Source: JANXLS01 sp038227045
Lineage (GTDB): Bacteria; Planctomycetota; SZUA-567; H5-PLA8
Assembly (NCBI GenBank): GCA_038227045.1
Contig: JBBRQD010000003.1
Coordinates: 86,561-150,560 of the forward strand
DNA length: 64,000 bases
Reading direction: 5' to 3'
Below, piece by piece: positions 33,617 to 43,196 of this stretch. The notes beneath the pieces are model-generated. The model saw only the letters and a program-made list of their open reading frames with translations, was not told where the DNA came from and made no database searches. Made by a program: the position numbers and the translations under genes. The first letter of the stretch is position 1, and each line of letters opens with the position of its first letter.

Positions 33617-36600
33617 CTACTTCTTCGGCTCCTCTTTAGTCAGCATGAACGCCACGAGGTCGCAGAATTCGTCTTCGGTCATTGCTTTTTCGAGTCCTTC
33701 TGGCATCAGCGAGAGCTTGGTGATCTCGTGTTTGTCGATGTCGGCTTTGTCGAATTTCTTGATTTCGCCGCCGGCGACTTTGAACGAGAGCGACTTTTCG
33801 GTGTCTTCCGCGAGCAGGCCTTCGAAACGCTGGCCGTCCTTGGTTTTGATTCGATGCTGAAAATAAACGTCGCCGATCACGAGGTTGGGATCGAGGACGC
33901 TGTTTAGGATGGCATCGAGATTTTCGCGGCCGGCGCCGGTCAGGTTGGGGCCGACGTCGTTGCCTTTGCCGTAAATGGCGTGGCACTGCTGGCAGTTTTT
34001 CTCGAAGATTTTCCAGCCTTTCAACGCGTCTCCGGGCTTGTGCGCGAGGACCACTTTGCGCATCTGGTTGACGATCTTGACGCGCTCCGGATCGCGTTCG
34101 GCGTTCGTCTTGACCTTGCCCCACAAGGCGGTTAATCGTTGGGTGAGCGCGGCATCGTTGAGCTGAACGATCGAGCTGGCGTTGTTCGAATTGATGTCGG
34201 ACGCCGCGATCTTTTTGGCTTCGAGCGCGTCCAGCAGCGCTTTGGCGGACACGGCTGTGTTGGTGAGATTGTTGACGCAGGGCGATTTCAGTTCCGGCGG
34301 CAACGCCTTAAAATCAGCGAGCAATAAGGTGGCGACTTTTTCGCCGCCGATGGTGCCGAGCGCGTCCGCGGCATTTTTGCGGAGGGCCATAGGCGCGGTG
34401 CCGTCATTGAAAATCGCGGCAAACGTGTCGAGGTTCGTGGCATCTTTGCTGTCGCCCAGCGCCTTGATCAGCGCGGCGCGGTCGGCTGCGTCGGCTTTCG
34501 CGTCGGCTACGGTCCTCCGCGCAAATTCGACGGCCAGCGGATCTTTCCACCAGAGCGCGACAATCGCGGCGGATGCGCGCTGTTTGCCGTCTTTGGCAAT
34601 GAGCGTGGTCACGGCGGCACGGTACTTTTTGTCGAACGTTTTGGCGCGACTATCGATTTTCACATTTGCCGCATTGAAGGCATTGATGCAGGTCAGCAGC
34701 GCGCCCTTCTCGTTGCCGGCGTCTCCACCGGATTTATTCAGCGCATTTTTCAGCGCTTCGACGAAGACACTCGGATCGATATCGCCGCCACCCGCGATGC
34801 ACTCCTTCAGCCACGCGACGGTCTTGTCATTGAATGGCTCAATGGCAGCTTGCTTCTCACCGAGCAGCCGCATCAATTCTTCGCCGCGAGTTTTTGTAAG
34901 CGGTTTGAAATTATTATAGATGATATTGGGAATAATCGGATCCTTCGCGTTCTCGGGATTTTCGAGCATCGCAAAGAGCACCGGAACGGAGTCGTTGTCA
35001 ACGAGCCGGCCCGCTGCGACAGGGACTTGCAGGCGCACATCCGGCGATGGATCGCCAGCCAGCGCAATGAGTTTTTCGTAGATCGGTTTCGAGACTTTGC
35101 CCATCTGGCCAATCATGCGCACGCCCCAATTTCGGCGGATGGGATCGGGATGGTTGAGCAGCTTAAGCAGAAAATCGTCTTCCATTGAATCCTGCGAACA
35201 GAGCAGCCAGAGCGCGTGCATGTGGCCCTCGGTTTTTGCGTCGGGATCAAGAGCCATTTTACGGACTATCCCCAGCAATTCAGGGTCGGCTTTGGGGCCA
35301 ACTAAAAGACCAGGGTAGTCGCGCTGGTTAACCAAGCGCTGTGCTTCGCGCCGTTGCCATTCATTTGGATGAGACAGCAGTGTAACGAGCTCGCGATCCG
35401 ATGATTTCGCCAAATCGAACGACTTCGCGCGCGGCGTCCCGTTATAGCTGACGCGATAAATCCGGCCGCGTTCGCGGTCGAGGTCGGGACGGCCTGAATC
35501 CTGGTAGCAGTGGTATTTGTCATACCAATCCATCACGTAGAGGCAGCCGTCGGGGCCGACTTTTTGCGCGACGGGCATGAACCATTTGTCGTGCGCGTCG
35601 ATGAAATCTGGACCCATCTTCTGTGTGTACGTCGAACCGTTGCGCGTGATGATGTCGCGGTTGACCTGGCTGCCGTGCAAGTTGCCCATGAAGAACGCGC
35701 CCTGATATTCCGGGGGAAATGCGTCGCCCTGGTAAATGCACAGCCCGGCGTTGGCGGCCATGAAATGTTCTTCGGTGGCGACGAGTTTATCGTCGATTTT
35801 GTGCGTGAATGGCGGATACGGCCCGCCTTGGCGGTGGTAGTAGCCGCTCTGCGTCATGTGGAAGAGATGCTTGATCACGCAGCAACTCAAGAACCAGTCG
35901 CCTTGTGCGTTATAGTCGAGGCCCCACGGATTGCTGGTGCCTTCGGCGAAGAGTTCGAATTTTTTCGTCTTTGGATGCCAGCGCCAGATCGCGCAGGTGA
36001 AGTTAAATGTCTTGCCCTGATTCTCAAGTTTCGTCCTGTTGAAGACGCCGTTCATGCCGTAGAGCCAGCCATCGGGACCCCATGTTAGCGAGTTGGGCAG
36101 TTCATGGCGGTCGTCGCGGCCGAAGCCGGTGAGGATGACTTCTTCTTTGACGATCTTGTCGTTTTCATCCAGTTGAGCGAAGACGATATCAGGCGAATTC
36201 GTGTAATAAAAGCCACCGTTTCCCATCACGATTCCGCAGGGAATATTGAGGCCTTCTTTGACGACCGATGCGAGATGATACTTTCCATCCTTCTCGTTGA
36301 ATTCAAGAATCTTGATACGATCTTTTCCCGGCCCGGCGGCGGGGCGGGGGTACTCGACGGATTCACAGACCCAGATGCGCCCCCGTTCGTCGAACGTAAA
36401 TGCAGTGGGGTTGATCGTGTCGGGTTCAGAGGCGATGCATTCGATCTTGAAACCGGGCGGCAGCACCATTTTCGCGACGGCCTCATCGGGCGAGAGCGCC
36501 GGGCCGGGCATGGTTTTCTGTGCATGGGGGAGTTTAGGATCGGCGGCGGCTAGCGCAGAGAACGCACACAGAGTGAAAAGCGTTGCGAGCACTGTTTTTG

Positions 36601-36619
36601 ATGAGCAAATAGTTGGCAT
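33617..36619 (-). CDS. PVC-type heme-binding beta-propeller/HEAT protein (membrane-bound dehydrogenase family)
   Basis: A 1000-residue secreted protein with signal peptide (about residues 1-26). The propeller (about 45-420) begins PPGFKIECIASEPDTINPTA and contains WLYGMNGVFNRT and VGPDGCLYVMDWYDKYHCY, all typical of the PVC membrane-bound dehydrogenase domain. HEAT-like repeats occupy about 430-850. The C-terminal c-type heme is CQQCH (near 874-878, in FEKNCQQCHAIYGKGNDVGP), followed by the usual LNSVLDPNLVIGDVYFQH region. It probably transfers electrons from an organic substrate in the periplasm. It is a single gene; the heme protein at 11.4-16.2 kb is related in its propeller but has extra modules. 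Confidence 0.93.
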   Translation of the reverse strand: MPTICSSKTVLATLFTLCAFSALAAADPKLPHAQKTMPGPALSPDEAVAKMVLPPGFKIECIASEPDTINPTAFTFDERGRIWVCESVEYPRPAAGPGKDRIKILEFNEKDGKYHLASVVKEGLNIPCGIVMGNGGFYYTNSPDIVFAQLDENDKIVKEEVILTGFGRDDRHELPNSLTWGPDGWLYGMNGVFNRTKLENQGKTFNFTCAIWRWHPKTKKFELFAEGTSNPWGLDYNAQGDWFLSCCVIKHLFHMTQSGYYHRQGGPYPPFTHKIDDKLVATEEHFMAANAGLCIYQGDAFPPEYQGAFFMGNLHGSQVNRDIITRNGSTYTQKMGPDFIDAHDKWFMPVAQKVGPDGCLYVMDWYDKYHCYQDSGRPDLDRERGRIYRVSYNGTPRAKSFDLAKSSDRELVTLLSHPNEWQRREAQRLVNQRDYPGLLVGPKADPELLGIVRKMALDPDAKTEGHMHALWLLCSQDSMEDDFLLKLLNHPDPIRRNWGVRMIGQMGKVSKPIYEKLIALAGDPSPDVRLQVPVAAGRLVDNDSVPVLFAMLENPENAKDPIIPNIIYNNFKPLTKTRGEELMRLLGEKQAAIEPFNDKTVAWLKECIAGGGDIDPSVFVEALKNALNKSGGDAGNEKGALLTCINAFNAANVKIDSRAKTFDKKYRAAVTTLIAKDGKQRASAAIVALWWKDPLAVEFARRTVADAKADAADRAALIKALGDSKDATNLDTFAAIFNDGTAPMALRKNAADALGTIGGEKVATLLLADFKALPPELKSPCVNNLTNTAVSAKALLDALEAKKIAASDINSNNASSIVQLNDAALTQRLTALWGKVKTNAERDPERVKIVNQMRKVVLAHKPGDALKGWKIFEKNCQQCHAIYGKGNDVGPNLTGAGRENLDAILNSVLDPNLVIGDVYFQHRIKTKDGQRFEGLLAEDTEKSLSFKVAGGEIKKFDKADIDKHEITKLSLMPEGLEKAMTEDEFCDLVAFMLTKEEPKK

Positions 36620-36862
36620 GGTCGTGAAGTGGATCCTTTAATCGTTTTATAAACGCAGTCTCAGAATCAATCTACTCCAATTACCCGTGAGCTTTCGCGC
36701 ATTAAAAATGAGTTTTTTTACCAGGCACGTCTTTCCATCTGCGGCAATCCGAGTTCATTTGCGTTCATCAGCGTTTAAGTTGGGCCGCCGATAACAACGG
36801 GTGCGCTGGACGGCGCGGCGGTGTATCGCTAAGATCGGTTCATTCACCAAAGGGAATTCGTT

Positions 36863-37741
36863 ATGCGAATGTTCGTTTCCGCCGTGCTTGCGCTTGGGAT
36901 TATTTTTTCGCTGCGCGCCGCCGATCTTGCCGTGCCGGAGGGCGTCGTTTTTGAGAAGGATATCGAATACTCGAATCCTGACGATCAGCATCTTCAGTTG
37001 AATCTCGCGCGGCCGAAAGACGGCACGGGCCCGTTTCCTGCCATTGTGTGCATTCATGGCGGCGGATTTCGCGCGGGCACGCGCGAGGGATACGACAGGC
37101 AGTGTCTTTCACTGGCGCAACACGGTTATGTCGCCGTCACGGTCACCTATCGTCTTGCGCCGCGATTTCAGTTTCCGGCGGCGGTTCACGATTGCAAGGC
37201 GTCGGTCCGCTGGCTGCGCGCGAATGCCGCCAAATACCACATCGATCCCGCGCGCATCGGCGTAATGGGCGGATCGGCGGGCGGGCACCTGGCCCAGTTT
37301 CTCGGCGTGACGATCGGCGTGAAGGAGTTTGAAGGGGAAGGGGATCTCGATCAATCCAGCGCCGTCTCGTGCGTCGTGAATTATTATGGGCCGAGCGATT
37401 TTACGAAATCCTATGGCAAGAGCGTGGACGCAGCCGAGGTGCTGCCGCTGTTCTTCGGCGGAAATCTGGAAACGAAAATGAAGGAGCACGTGCAGGGCAG
37501 CCCGCTGACATGGGTCTCGGAAAAATCCGTCCCGACGCTCTGCATTCATGGCACCGACGATAAATACGTGGCATACGAACAGGCGACGTGGCTGATCGAC
37601 AAATTGAAAGCGAACAAAGTTGAAGCTGAACTGCTGACGCTGCAAGGCGCCGGGCACGGCTTCAAAGGCGAGGACGCGAAGAAGGCCGACGCGGCGATGC
37701 TTGTGTTCTTCGATGCGCACCTGAAGCCAACGGCGAAATGA
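36863..37741 (+). CDS. Secreted alpha/beta hydrolase, carboxylesterase (BD-FAE/lipase-like)
   Basis: A 292-residue protein with a short signal peptide (about residues 1-20). Oxyanion motif HGGGF (about 62-66), nucleophile elbow GGSAGG with Ser near 136, acid in CIHGTDDKYVAYEQA and His in GAGHGFKGEDAKK complete the triad. Family: esterases of the BD-FAE/acetyl-xylan type. AGGGAA 8 bp upstream of the ATG supports the start. It stands alone before a fold-back repeat and a sugar-type ABC permease, so a role in de-esterifying plant or algal polysaccharide is plausible but unproven. Confidence 0.92.
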   Translation: MRMFVSAVLALGIIFSLRAADLAVPEGVVFEKDIEYSNPDDQHLQLNLARPKDGTGPFPAIVCIHGGGFRAGTREGYDRQCLSLAQHGYVAVTVTYRLAPRFQFPAAVHDCKASVRWLRANAAKYHIDPARIGVMGGSAGGHLAQFLGVTIGVKEFEGEGDLDQSSAVSCVVNYYGPSDFTKSYGKSVDAAEVLPLFFGGNLETKMKEHVQGSPLTWVSEKSVPTLCIHGTDDKYVAYEQATWLIDKLKANKVEAELLTLQGAGHGFKGEDAKKADAAMLVFFDAHLKPTAK

Positions 37742-37835
37742 AGACAAGGAGACACGGAGACAAGGAGACAAGGAGCAACAGCTTTCGACAACGAATGCTT
37801 TGTATATCTCCTTGTCTCCCGGTCTCCTTGTCTTC
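37740..37835. repeat. 96-bp fold-back repeat with GAGACAAG arms
   Basis: 37740-37767 and 37808-37835 are inverted repeats over 28 bp with two mismatches (outer GAAGACAAGGAGAC). The left arm begins inside the stop codon of the esterase. There is no gene between the arms. Confidence 0.85.
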
Positions 37836-37878
37836 GTCGAATCCAACTTAAATACCAAATTATCCAAGAAAGCTCCGC

Positions 37879-38853
37879 ATGAAAAAAGTTCTCGGAATAT
37901 CAATCCTGCTCGTGGCCGTCTGCGCGTTTTCATGGATTATTCAGCCCAAGTTTGTGTCGGCGTACAATCTGGAAAACATTATTCATTGGACGTCGCTGTA
38001 CGCGCTGATTGGCATCGGCGCGGCGTTTGTGATTATTACCGGCGGCATCGATCTTTCTATCGGATCGGTCGTCGGAATGGTCGGATGCTTGCTGGCGTTC
38101 CTGCTGACTGAAGCACATTGGTCCGTTCCGGCTGCGTTGTTCGCGGTGTTGTTTCTGTCTGTTTTCGTCGGATTCCTTCACGGCGTGCTGATTGCGAAGA
38201 TGCGCTTGCAGCCGTTTATCGTGACGCTCTGCGGCATGTTGATTTACCGCAGCCTGATCCGCTGGTACACGAACGACCGGGCGTTGGGTTTTACGCCGCC
38301 GATTCCCTTTATGAGCGCGATGGCCAAGGGCAAAGTCGCACTTCCTGGCTTGGGTTTCGCGCTGCCGATTCCATTTCTAATCCTGATCGGCTTGGCGTTG
38401 CTGGCGGGATATTTTTTGAATTATACGGTTTACGGCAGATATCTTTTCGCAATGGGCAGCAACGAGGACGCCGCGAAATACAGCGGAATCAAGACCGGCC
38501 GGATGACCATTCTTGCGTACGTGTTGTGTTCATTAATGGCGGGCATCGGCGGTGTGCTATTCGCGTTCTATTACGATTCGATGCAACCTTCCGCGCAAGG
38601 CGTATCTTACGAATTGTACGCCATTGCGGCGGCGGTGCTGGGCGGGTGCAGCCTGCGCGGCGGTGAAGGCACGATTCTCGGAGTCGTAGTGGGAACGGCG
38701 GTCTTGCGCGTGTTGTATAATTCGATCAACGTGTTGGGCATGCCAACTCAATTGGAAGACTTTATCATTGGCATGGTCATTCTCGTGGGCGTGATCGTCG
38801 ATGAATTGGTCAAACGCTACGCGGCTCGGCGCAGGGCGCTCGGTGTATCTTGA
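37879..38853 (+). CDS. ABC transporter permease, RbsC/xylose-type (sugar uptake family)
   Basis: The 324-residue protein has about nine membrane segments and the BPD_transp_2 pattern: ALIGIGAAFVIITGGIDLSI near residue 45, AMGSNEDAAKYSGIKT near 195 (the EAA-like cytoplasmic loop), and ELYAIAAAVLGGCSLRGGEG near 245. Such permeases move pentoses, ribose or similar sugars with an ATPase and a periplasmic binding protein, neither of which is in the window. The upstream esterase and downstream helical protein are on the same strand; the latter starts 3 bp after the stop. Confidence 0.9.
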   Translation: MKKVLGISILLVAVCAFSWIIQPKFVSAYNLENIIHWTSLYALIGIGAAFVIITGGIDLSIGSVVGMVGCLLAFLLTEAHWSVPAALFAVLFLSVFVGFLHGVLIAKMRLQPFIVTLCGMLIYRSLIRWYTNDRALGFTPPIPFMSAMAKGKVALPGLGFALPIPFLILIGLALLAGYFLNYTVYGRYLFAMGSNEDAAKYSGIKTGRMTILAYVLCSLMAGIGGVLFAFYYDSMQPSAQGVSYELYAIAAAVLGGCSLRGGEGTILGVVVGTAVLRVLYNSINVLGMPTQLEDFIIGMVILVGVIVDELVKRYAARRRALGVS

Positions 38854-38856
38854 AGC

Positions 38857-39474
38857 ATGAGACCGCCCGCGTCGTATTCCTCAACATCGCGTCCGGATAC
38901 GCCTGCGTGGCGCTATGCCAAGGCCATTCTGCTTGCCGCGGTGATCGCTGGCGTCTGCGCAGTGGCTGTGAAGCTCACGACAAAAAAAGTCCGCGACCTC
39001 ACGCCCGCCGAAATGCGCGATAAAATGCAGACTGATGACTTCAAAGTTGACACTGCAATCACACAGATCAACCGCATGGATCTGGACGACAGGCGCGAGC
39101 TGATGCAAAGCCCCGAAGCGCAGCGTTATTTTCAAAAGCTTCAGCCGCAGGACCGCAAACGCTTCGTCATCGAGACGATGGACAAAGGCATTCGCATGCA
39201 GATCGAACGCTTTCACAAAATGAACGCCGACGAGCGAGCCGAATTCATCACCGCGATGCGCCAGCAGCAGCTCGATGCCCGCGAACAATTCCTGAAACTA
39301 CCCAAAGAGGAACAGGACAAACGACGCGAGATGCTCAACAGTTCGAACATTCAGGAGATCGTCGAAAAAGCGGTCAAGGCGTACTTGAGCGTCTCAACCA
39401 GCCAGGAGCGCGCGGAGCTCGCGCCGCTCTATGAGGGAGCGTTGGATAATGCGCGGTTTATTAAGGGGCAGTGA
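38857..39474 (+). CDS. Alpha-helical single-pass membrane protein of unknown function
   Basis: A 205-residue protein starting 3 bp after the permease stop, so probably cotranscribed. It has a basic N-terminus, one membrane segment (about residues 22-43, AKAILLAAVIAGVCAVAVKL) and a long charged helical region (about 45-200) with many Arg, Gln, Glu and Met, including RRELMQSPEAQRYFQKLQP. No family is recognised. The charged soluble part is predicted to be periplasmic. Confidence 0.7.
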   Translation: MRPPASYSSTSRPDTPAWRYAKAILLAAVIAGVCAVAVKLTTKKVRDLTPAEMRDKMQTDDFKVDTAITQINRMDLDDRRELMQSPEAQRYFQKLQPQDRKRFVIETMDKGIRMQIERFHKMNADERAEFITAMRQQQLDAREQFLKLPKEEQDKRREMLNSSNIQEIVEKAVKAYLSVSTSQERAELAPLYEGALDNARFIKGQ

Positions 39475-39478
39475 ACAA

Positions 39479-40434
39479 ATGAACCAACCGCTTCCCACTC
39501 TTTCTATTCCAGCATCGCTTCGTGTGGTAATTCAGACCGCAATCAACCTTTCCGCTGGAAATAGAACAGAATTTCGAAGCTTTTGGGACACAGTATTTCA
39601 CTTTTCCGTACCCGATTCCTGGATGAATGAACCCCTGGATAATTCGGCACAAGGCTATCGATATCCGACCACACCTCCTGAACTTTTTGTGTTCGCTGAT
39701 ATTAGTGTGACGCTGCTCATGCCGGTTATCTGGTGCTTGCGCCGGAACTAGAGCAACAGGATTTCCCGATCGGTTGTTTTTGCGAAATTGACGGCGATGG
39801 CCTTCTCTTCGGTGGTCGTGATTCGCGGCACTTTATTGAGATGCGTTTGTCGGCGTGCATTAAGTGCTGGGATGAAATGGAGCGCGACAACACAGCAGAG
39901 TATTCCCGTCAGAAGATAGAAAACGCCGCAGAATTTTCACGAAAAATGAATAAGCAAGCCACAGCGCAAAGAAAGAAATATACGCCACATATTGAATCTA
40001 TTTCCGCCGAACTCAATATCAATCCCCTCGCCGACGCCTCCGTGCACTGGTGGGCCACCGGAAAAGCGGATCTAAATATGCCCCCTCCTGAGATCCCAGT
40101 TGGTTACTTGTATTTTCCTACGCCAGACCATGTCGGGGTTCTGGCTGCAAAGGAATTGTTTGATCCGTCGTTCTCGCCAGAATTCGCTACTGGTGACTGC
40201 TTGCGAGCAGCGCGTTTATTTCGGAAGCGCGGGTTTCCGGCATCGGCACTGTGGTGCCTGAAGCAAGGGGCGTGGGAACTCGCTGGCGAAGACGAAAATT
40301 ACCTTCGACCCGCCAAGCGTTGGCGGACCTCTTCCGAAAACGATAAGCTTCTAGACGAATTGATGCGCACTTACGAGGCGTTGAATCGCCCGTTGATGGT
40401 CCGGTCCATTAAAGAAATGCGGGCCAACTCTTGA
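39479..40434 (+). pseudogene. Frameshifted gene of unknown function, possibly SMI1/KNR4-like
   Basis: ATG 39479 follows AAGGGG, giving 91 residues that end in the wrong frame; the next frame (39733-40434) continues the same protein. Joining them by adding one base after 39708 restores ELFVFADISV-DAAHAGYLV then LAPELEQQDFPIGCF, a natural-looking sequence. Total about 318 residues. The PELFVF...GYLVLAPELE...DFPI...DGDG pattern recalls SMI1/KNR4 (SUKH) immunity-type proteins, a weak resemblance. The region is noticeably AT-richer than its neighbours, which suggests horizontal transfer. Whether this is a sequencing error, a real frameshift or a programmed one cannot be told here. Confidence 0.6.
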
Positions 40435-40458
40435 CGGTAATAGAAGCAGGAACGCGCT

Positions 40459-42303
40459 CTACGCCCCCAGTAAAATCACCCGCCGTTCCATTTCCTTCAG
40501 CGGCATCAGATCGCCTTTTTTCGATGCGACTGCCATGCCGTCGCGGTAGACGCGCACGGCGTCTGCTTCGCGGCCGAGCATTTCGAGCGCTTTTCCGCGC
40601 GCGAGATAGGCGGCGGAATTGTCGGTTTGGACCGCGCAGGATTTTGCCAGGACGCGTTCCGCGCCTTCCCAATCGCTGAGTGTCGAGAGGGCATTGCCGA
40701 GGCCGAAGAGGGCCATTGGATCTTCGGGATCGATTTCCAAGACTTCCTCAAACATCGCGCGCTTGCGGGTGGCGTCGGCCTGGCGCTTGGCGCTTTCCTC
40801 GGCGGCAGCCTGTTCGGCTTTTTTTGCGCCGGCGAATTTTCCAAACTGTTTGATTACGCCCTTCGCTTTTTCGTCCTCGGCCGCGACTTTGTCGCCGAGC
40901 TTCATGTAAAACAGCGAGAGGTTGGTGTGGACCATCGGTTCGTTTGGCGCGACTTCTTCGAGGCGCTTGAAGATGTCGATGGCCTCGGTGAATTTTCCAG
41001 TGCGGCCCAGCAACACGCCCAGCGCTTCGTAGCCGTCCGCAAAAGACGGATCGAGCCGCAACGCCTCTTCGAGCAATTCCTGAGCTTTCGCGTCGTCGCC
41101 CGCGGCGAAAAGTCGAATCGCGCGGTCGTGCAGAAACGCGACGCGCGAGGCCGTGTCGGCCGCGCGGTAAAATGGCAGCAGACGCACTTCGGCATCGAGC
41201 AGCGAACCATCGTTCGCTTTGAACTTTAACTTCGTACCCGGAGTGCGGTGCGCGCGATCGAGATACGCGAATGCGATCACGGTTTCCAGCACTGGCGAAT
41301 TTGCGCGCGACGTGATGCGGCCGACTTTCGTGCCGTTTTCAAGGGACAAGTCGGAATCCGAATCAGGTAATTGTGACAGGAGTTCCGATTGTTGGGATTC
41401 CGCTCCGGTATGAAAAACCAGTCCGCGCAGCACGAACGGCACCGAACCATACGTGCGAATGCGCGCGATGACTTCCTGGCCGAGATAGCAACCTTTTGAG
41501 TAACTGACGACTTGCTGTTCAAGGCCGGTTTCGGGGAGGACGAGTTTGCCTTCTTCAGCATCCGAAGACATGCGCAGCGCGCCAGCTTCAATGCGCAGCA
41601 CATCGATAATCTCGTTTTCGTTGCCGGATAAACAGACGAAACACTTACCGAGTTCGCTGGAGCGAAAGCGCTCGATGATTTCCTGCGCCGCCTCTGCTTC
41701 GCGCGGAACGGCGAGAATAAATCCGGGATCGCCGGTCAGCGATCGAACAATCACGAACGAGCCGGCGGGCGGACCATTTTGAAAAAATCGGATATTGTAT
41801 TCGCTCAACTCGCGCCATGCTTGCGCGCCGTTCGACGGCGATTTCAGCGCGCCAAAAACAGCTTCGCACGCTTGCGCGGCGTGCGGGCCTTGAATGGCGA
41901 TCCAATCGTAGAGTGGCGATACGTCGTCGAGTGTCACGTCTTCAATGACCGCAAATTTTCCCAAATCGGCGAGCAGCGACTCCATCCCGGCGCGCACGTC
42001 GCGGTCTTCCAACAGCAGCAGAAATGCGGGCGGTTGCTCGGGCAAGCGATGCAGCGAAAAATAGCGCACGAGCGTCCCTGTGCGCGTGACGCGGGCGCTC
42101 AAATTGCCATCACCCGGTTTAAGCGCTTTGACTTCGTTGGTCAGTTGACTATGGAGAAACGACGTGGCATCTGCGCCGGTTACTTTGATGGTACCCACGA
42201 TTCGAGTGCCGTCATGGTTGTTATCGTGATTCGTGCGAAGCACGGCGATGTAACCGAGTTCGCGGCAATTTTTGATTAAGGAAGGCGTGGCGCCTGTTTG
42301 CAT
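40459..42303 (-). CDS. ygfZ: YgfZ/GcvT-like folate-binding protein with a C-terminal TPR domain
   Basis: The 614-residue protein begins with a YgfZ domain (about residues 15-360). The signature KGCYLGQEV (in YSKGCYLGQEVIARI) is present, including the Cys of YgfZ proteins that support Fe-S enzymes such as MiaB. Residues about 395-600 are four or more TPRs (RLFAAGDDAKAQELLEEALR, YLARGKALEMLGREADAVRV). The fusion is unusual; YgfZ normally ends near 330 residues. It lies 75 bp downstream of an A-type Fe-S scaffold gene on the same strand, which supports a role in Fe-S maturation. Confidence 0.88.
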   Translation of the reverse strand: MQTGATPSLIKNCRELGYIAVLRTNHDNNHDGTRIVGTIKVTGADATSFLHSQLTNEVKALKPGDGNLSARVTRTGTLVRYFSLHRLPEQPPAFLLLLEDRDVRAGMESLLADLGKFAVIEDVTLDDVSPLYDWIAIQGPHAAQACEAVFGALKSPSNGAQAWRELSEYNIRFFQNGPPAGSFVIVRSLTGDPGFILAVPREAEAAQEIIERFRSSELGKCFVCLSGNENEIIDVLRIEAGALRMSSDAEEGKLVLPETGLEQQVVSYSKGCYLGQEVIARIRTYGSVPFVLRGLVFHTGAESQQSELLSQLPDSDSDLSLENGTKVGRITSRANSPVLETVIAFAYLDRAHRTPGTKLKFKANDGSLLDAEVRLLPFYRAADTASRVAFLHDRAIRLFAAGDDAKAQELLEEALRLDPSFADGYEALGVLLGRTGKFTEAIDIFKRLEEVAPNEPMVHTNLSLFYMKLGDKVAAEDEKAKGVIKQFGKFAGAKKAEQAAAEESAKRQADATRKRAMFEEVLEIDPEDPMALFGLGNALSTLSDWEGAERVLAKSCAVQTDNSAAYLARGKALEMLGREADAVRVYRDGMAVASKKGDLMPLKEMERRVILLGA

Positions 42304-42378
42304 TTTGAATCCATTGCGATTCCAAGCCGAGTTGCGCAGGCAATTTAGTTCGCCCCTTTGGGGCTGAAGAGAAACAAA

Positions 42379-43077
42379 TTACACCGAGAAACTTTCCCCG
42401 CAGCCGCACGTGTTTGTCGCGTTCGGGTTGCTGAAGACGAAGCCTTTTCCCGATAGACCCTTTTGAAAATCCAGCGAGATGCCGCGCAGATACACCGTGC
42501 TCTTGCGGTCGAGGTAGACGTTGAATTGTTCGTAGGGCACGACGACGTCGCCGTCTTTTTTAACGTCGAATTCGAGCTTGTACGAAAAACCGGAACAGCC
42601 GCCGCCCTTGACGCCGAGGCGCAAGCCAACGCCCGGCTTGTCGCCCTGTTCGACGATCAGCCGCTTGACTTCGGTCTGAGCGCCGGGCGTCAGCGTGACG
42701 ATTGCATTCTCGCCGATTGCGGTGGACGCTTTCGGCGCGGGCGCTTCGACGACAGGCGCGGCCGGCGCGGCGGGCTTTGCGGCTTCGGCTTTGACGGCCG
42801 TTTCATGCACATCACCCAAACGCGTAATCGAGGTCACATCCGCACGCGGAATCACCAGATGATCGTATTTCTTCCACACGCCGAATTTCGCGGCGCGTTT
42901 GACATAATCGGCCTTGGACTTGCCGTTGGCGCCGTCTTCGTGAATGTCGGCATCAACGAGAATCACTTTCTCCTGATCTTCATCGTCGCAGCGGCCCACG
43001 TACACTTTCGGGCCTTTGGTGTCGACGACGACCGTGATGCCGTGCAGCGCGCTTTTGTTATCGTGAAAGGTACCCAT
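42379..43077 (-). CDS. HesB/IscA-type Fe-S scaffold fused to a novel N-terminal domain
   Basis: The 232-residue protein has a C-terminal A-type carrier domain (about 118-232) with the three conserved cysteines: GGGCSGFSYK and the C-terminal TCGCGESF. The Ala/Pro-rich linker (about 95-118) joins an N-terminal domain of about 92 residues, beginning MGTFHDNKSALHGITVVVDT, that I do not recognise; it looks like a small beta-rich domain. RBS AAGGA lies 6 bp upstream. Neighbours are a bacilliredoxin upstream and YgfZ-TPR downstream, all on the minus strand, consistent with an Fe-S assembly unit. Confidence 0.88.
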   Translation of the reverse strand: MGTFHDNKSALHGITVVVDTKGPKVYVGRCDDEDQEKVILVDADIHEDGANGKSKADYVKRAAKFGVWKKYDHLVIPRADVTSITRLGDVHETAVKAEAAKPAAPAAPVVEAPAPKASTAIGENAIVTLTPGAQTEVKRLIVEQGDKPGVGLRLGVKGGGCSGFSYKLEFDVKKDGDVVVPYEQFNVYLDRKSTVYLRGISLDFQKGLSGKGFVFSNPNATNTCGCGESFSV

Positions 43078-43096
43078 TTTTTCCTTTGGAAAAAAG

Positions 43097-43196
43097 AGGG
43101 ATTAGGGATTAGGAACTAGGGGTTAGGGAAGAAAAGCGCTAAGCGCTTTTAATTTTCCCTAGCTCCTAATCCCTGACCCCTAGCCCCTGCTCCTAG
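43097..43196. repeat. Fold-back repeat with GGATTAGGG arms and central palindrome
   Basis: Left arm 43097-43131 (GGGATTAGGGATTAGGAACT...) and right arm 43154-43196 are imperfect inverted repeats around the palindrome AAAAGCGCTAAGCGCTTTT (43132-43150). It lies between two genes on the same strand and its right end reaches the bacilliredoxin stop codon. Confidence 0.75.
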
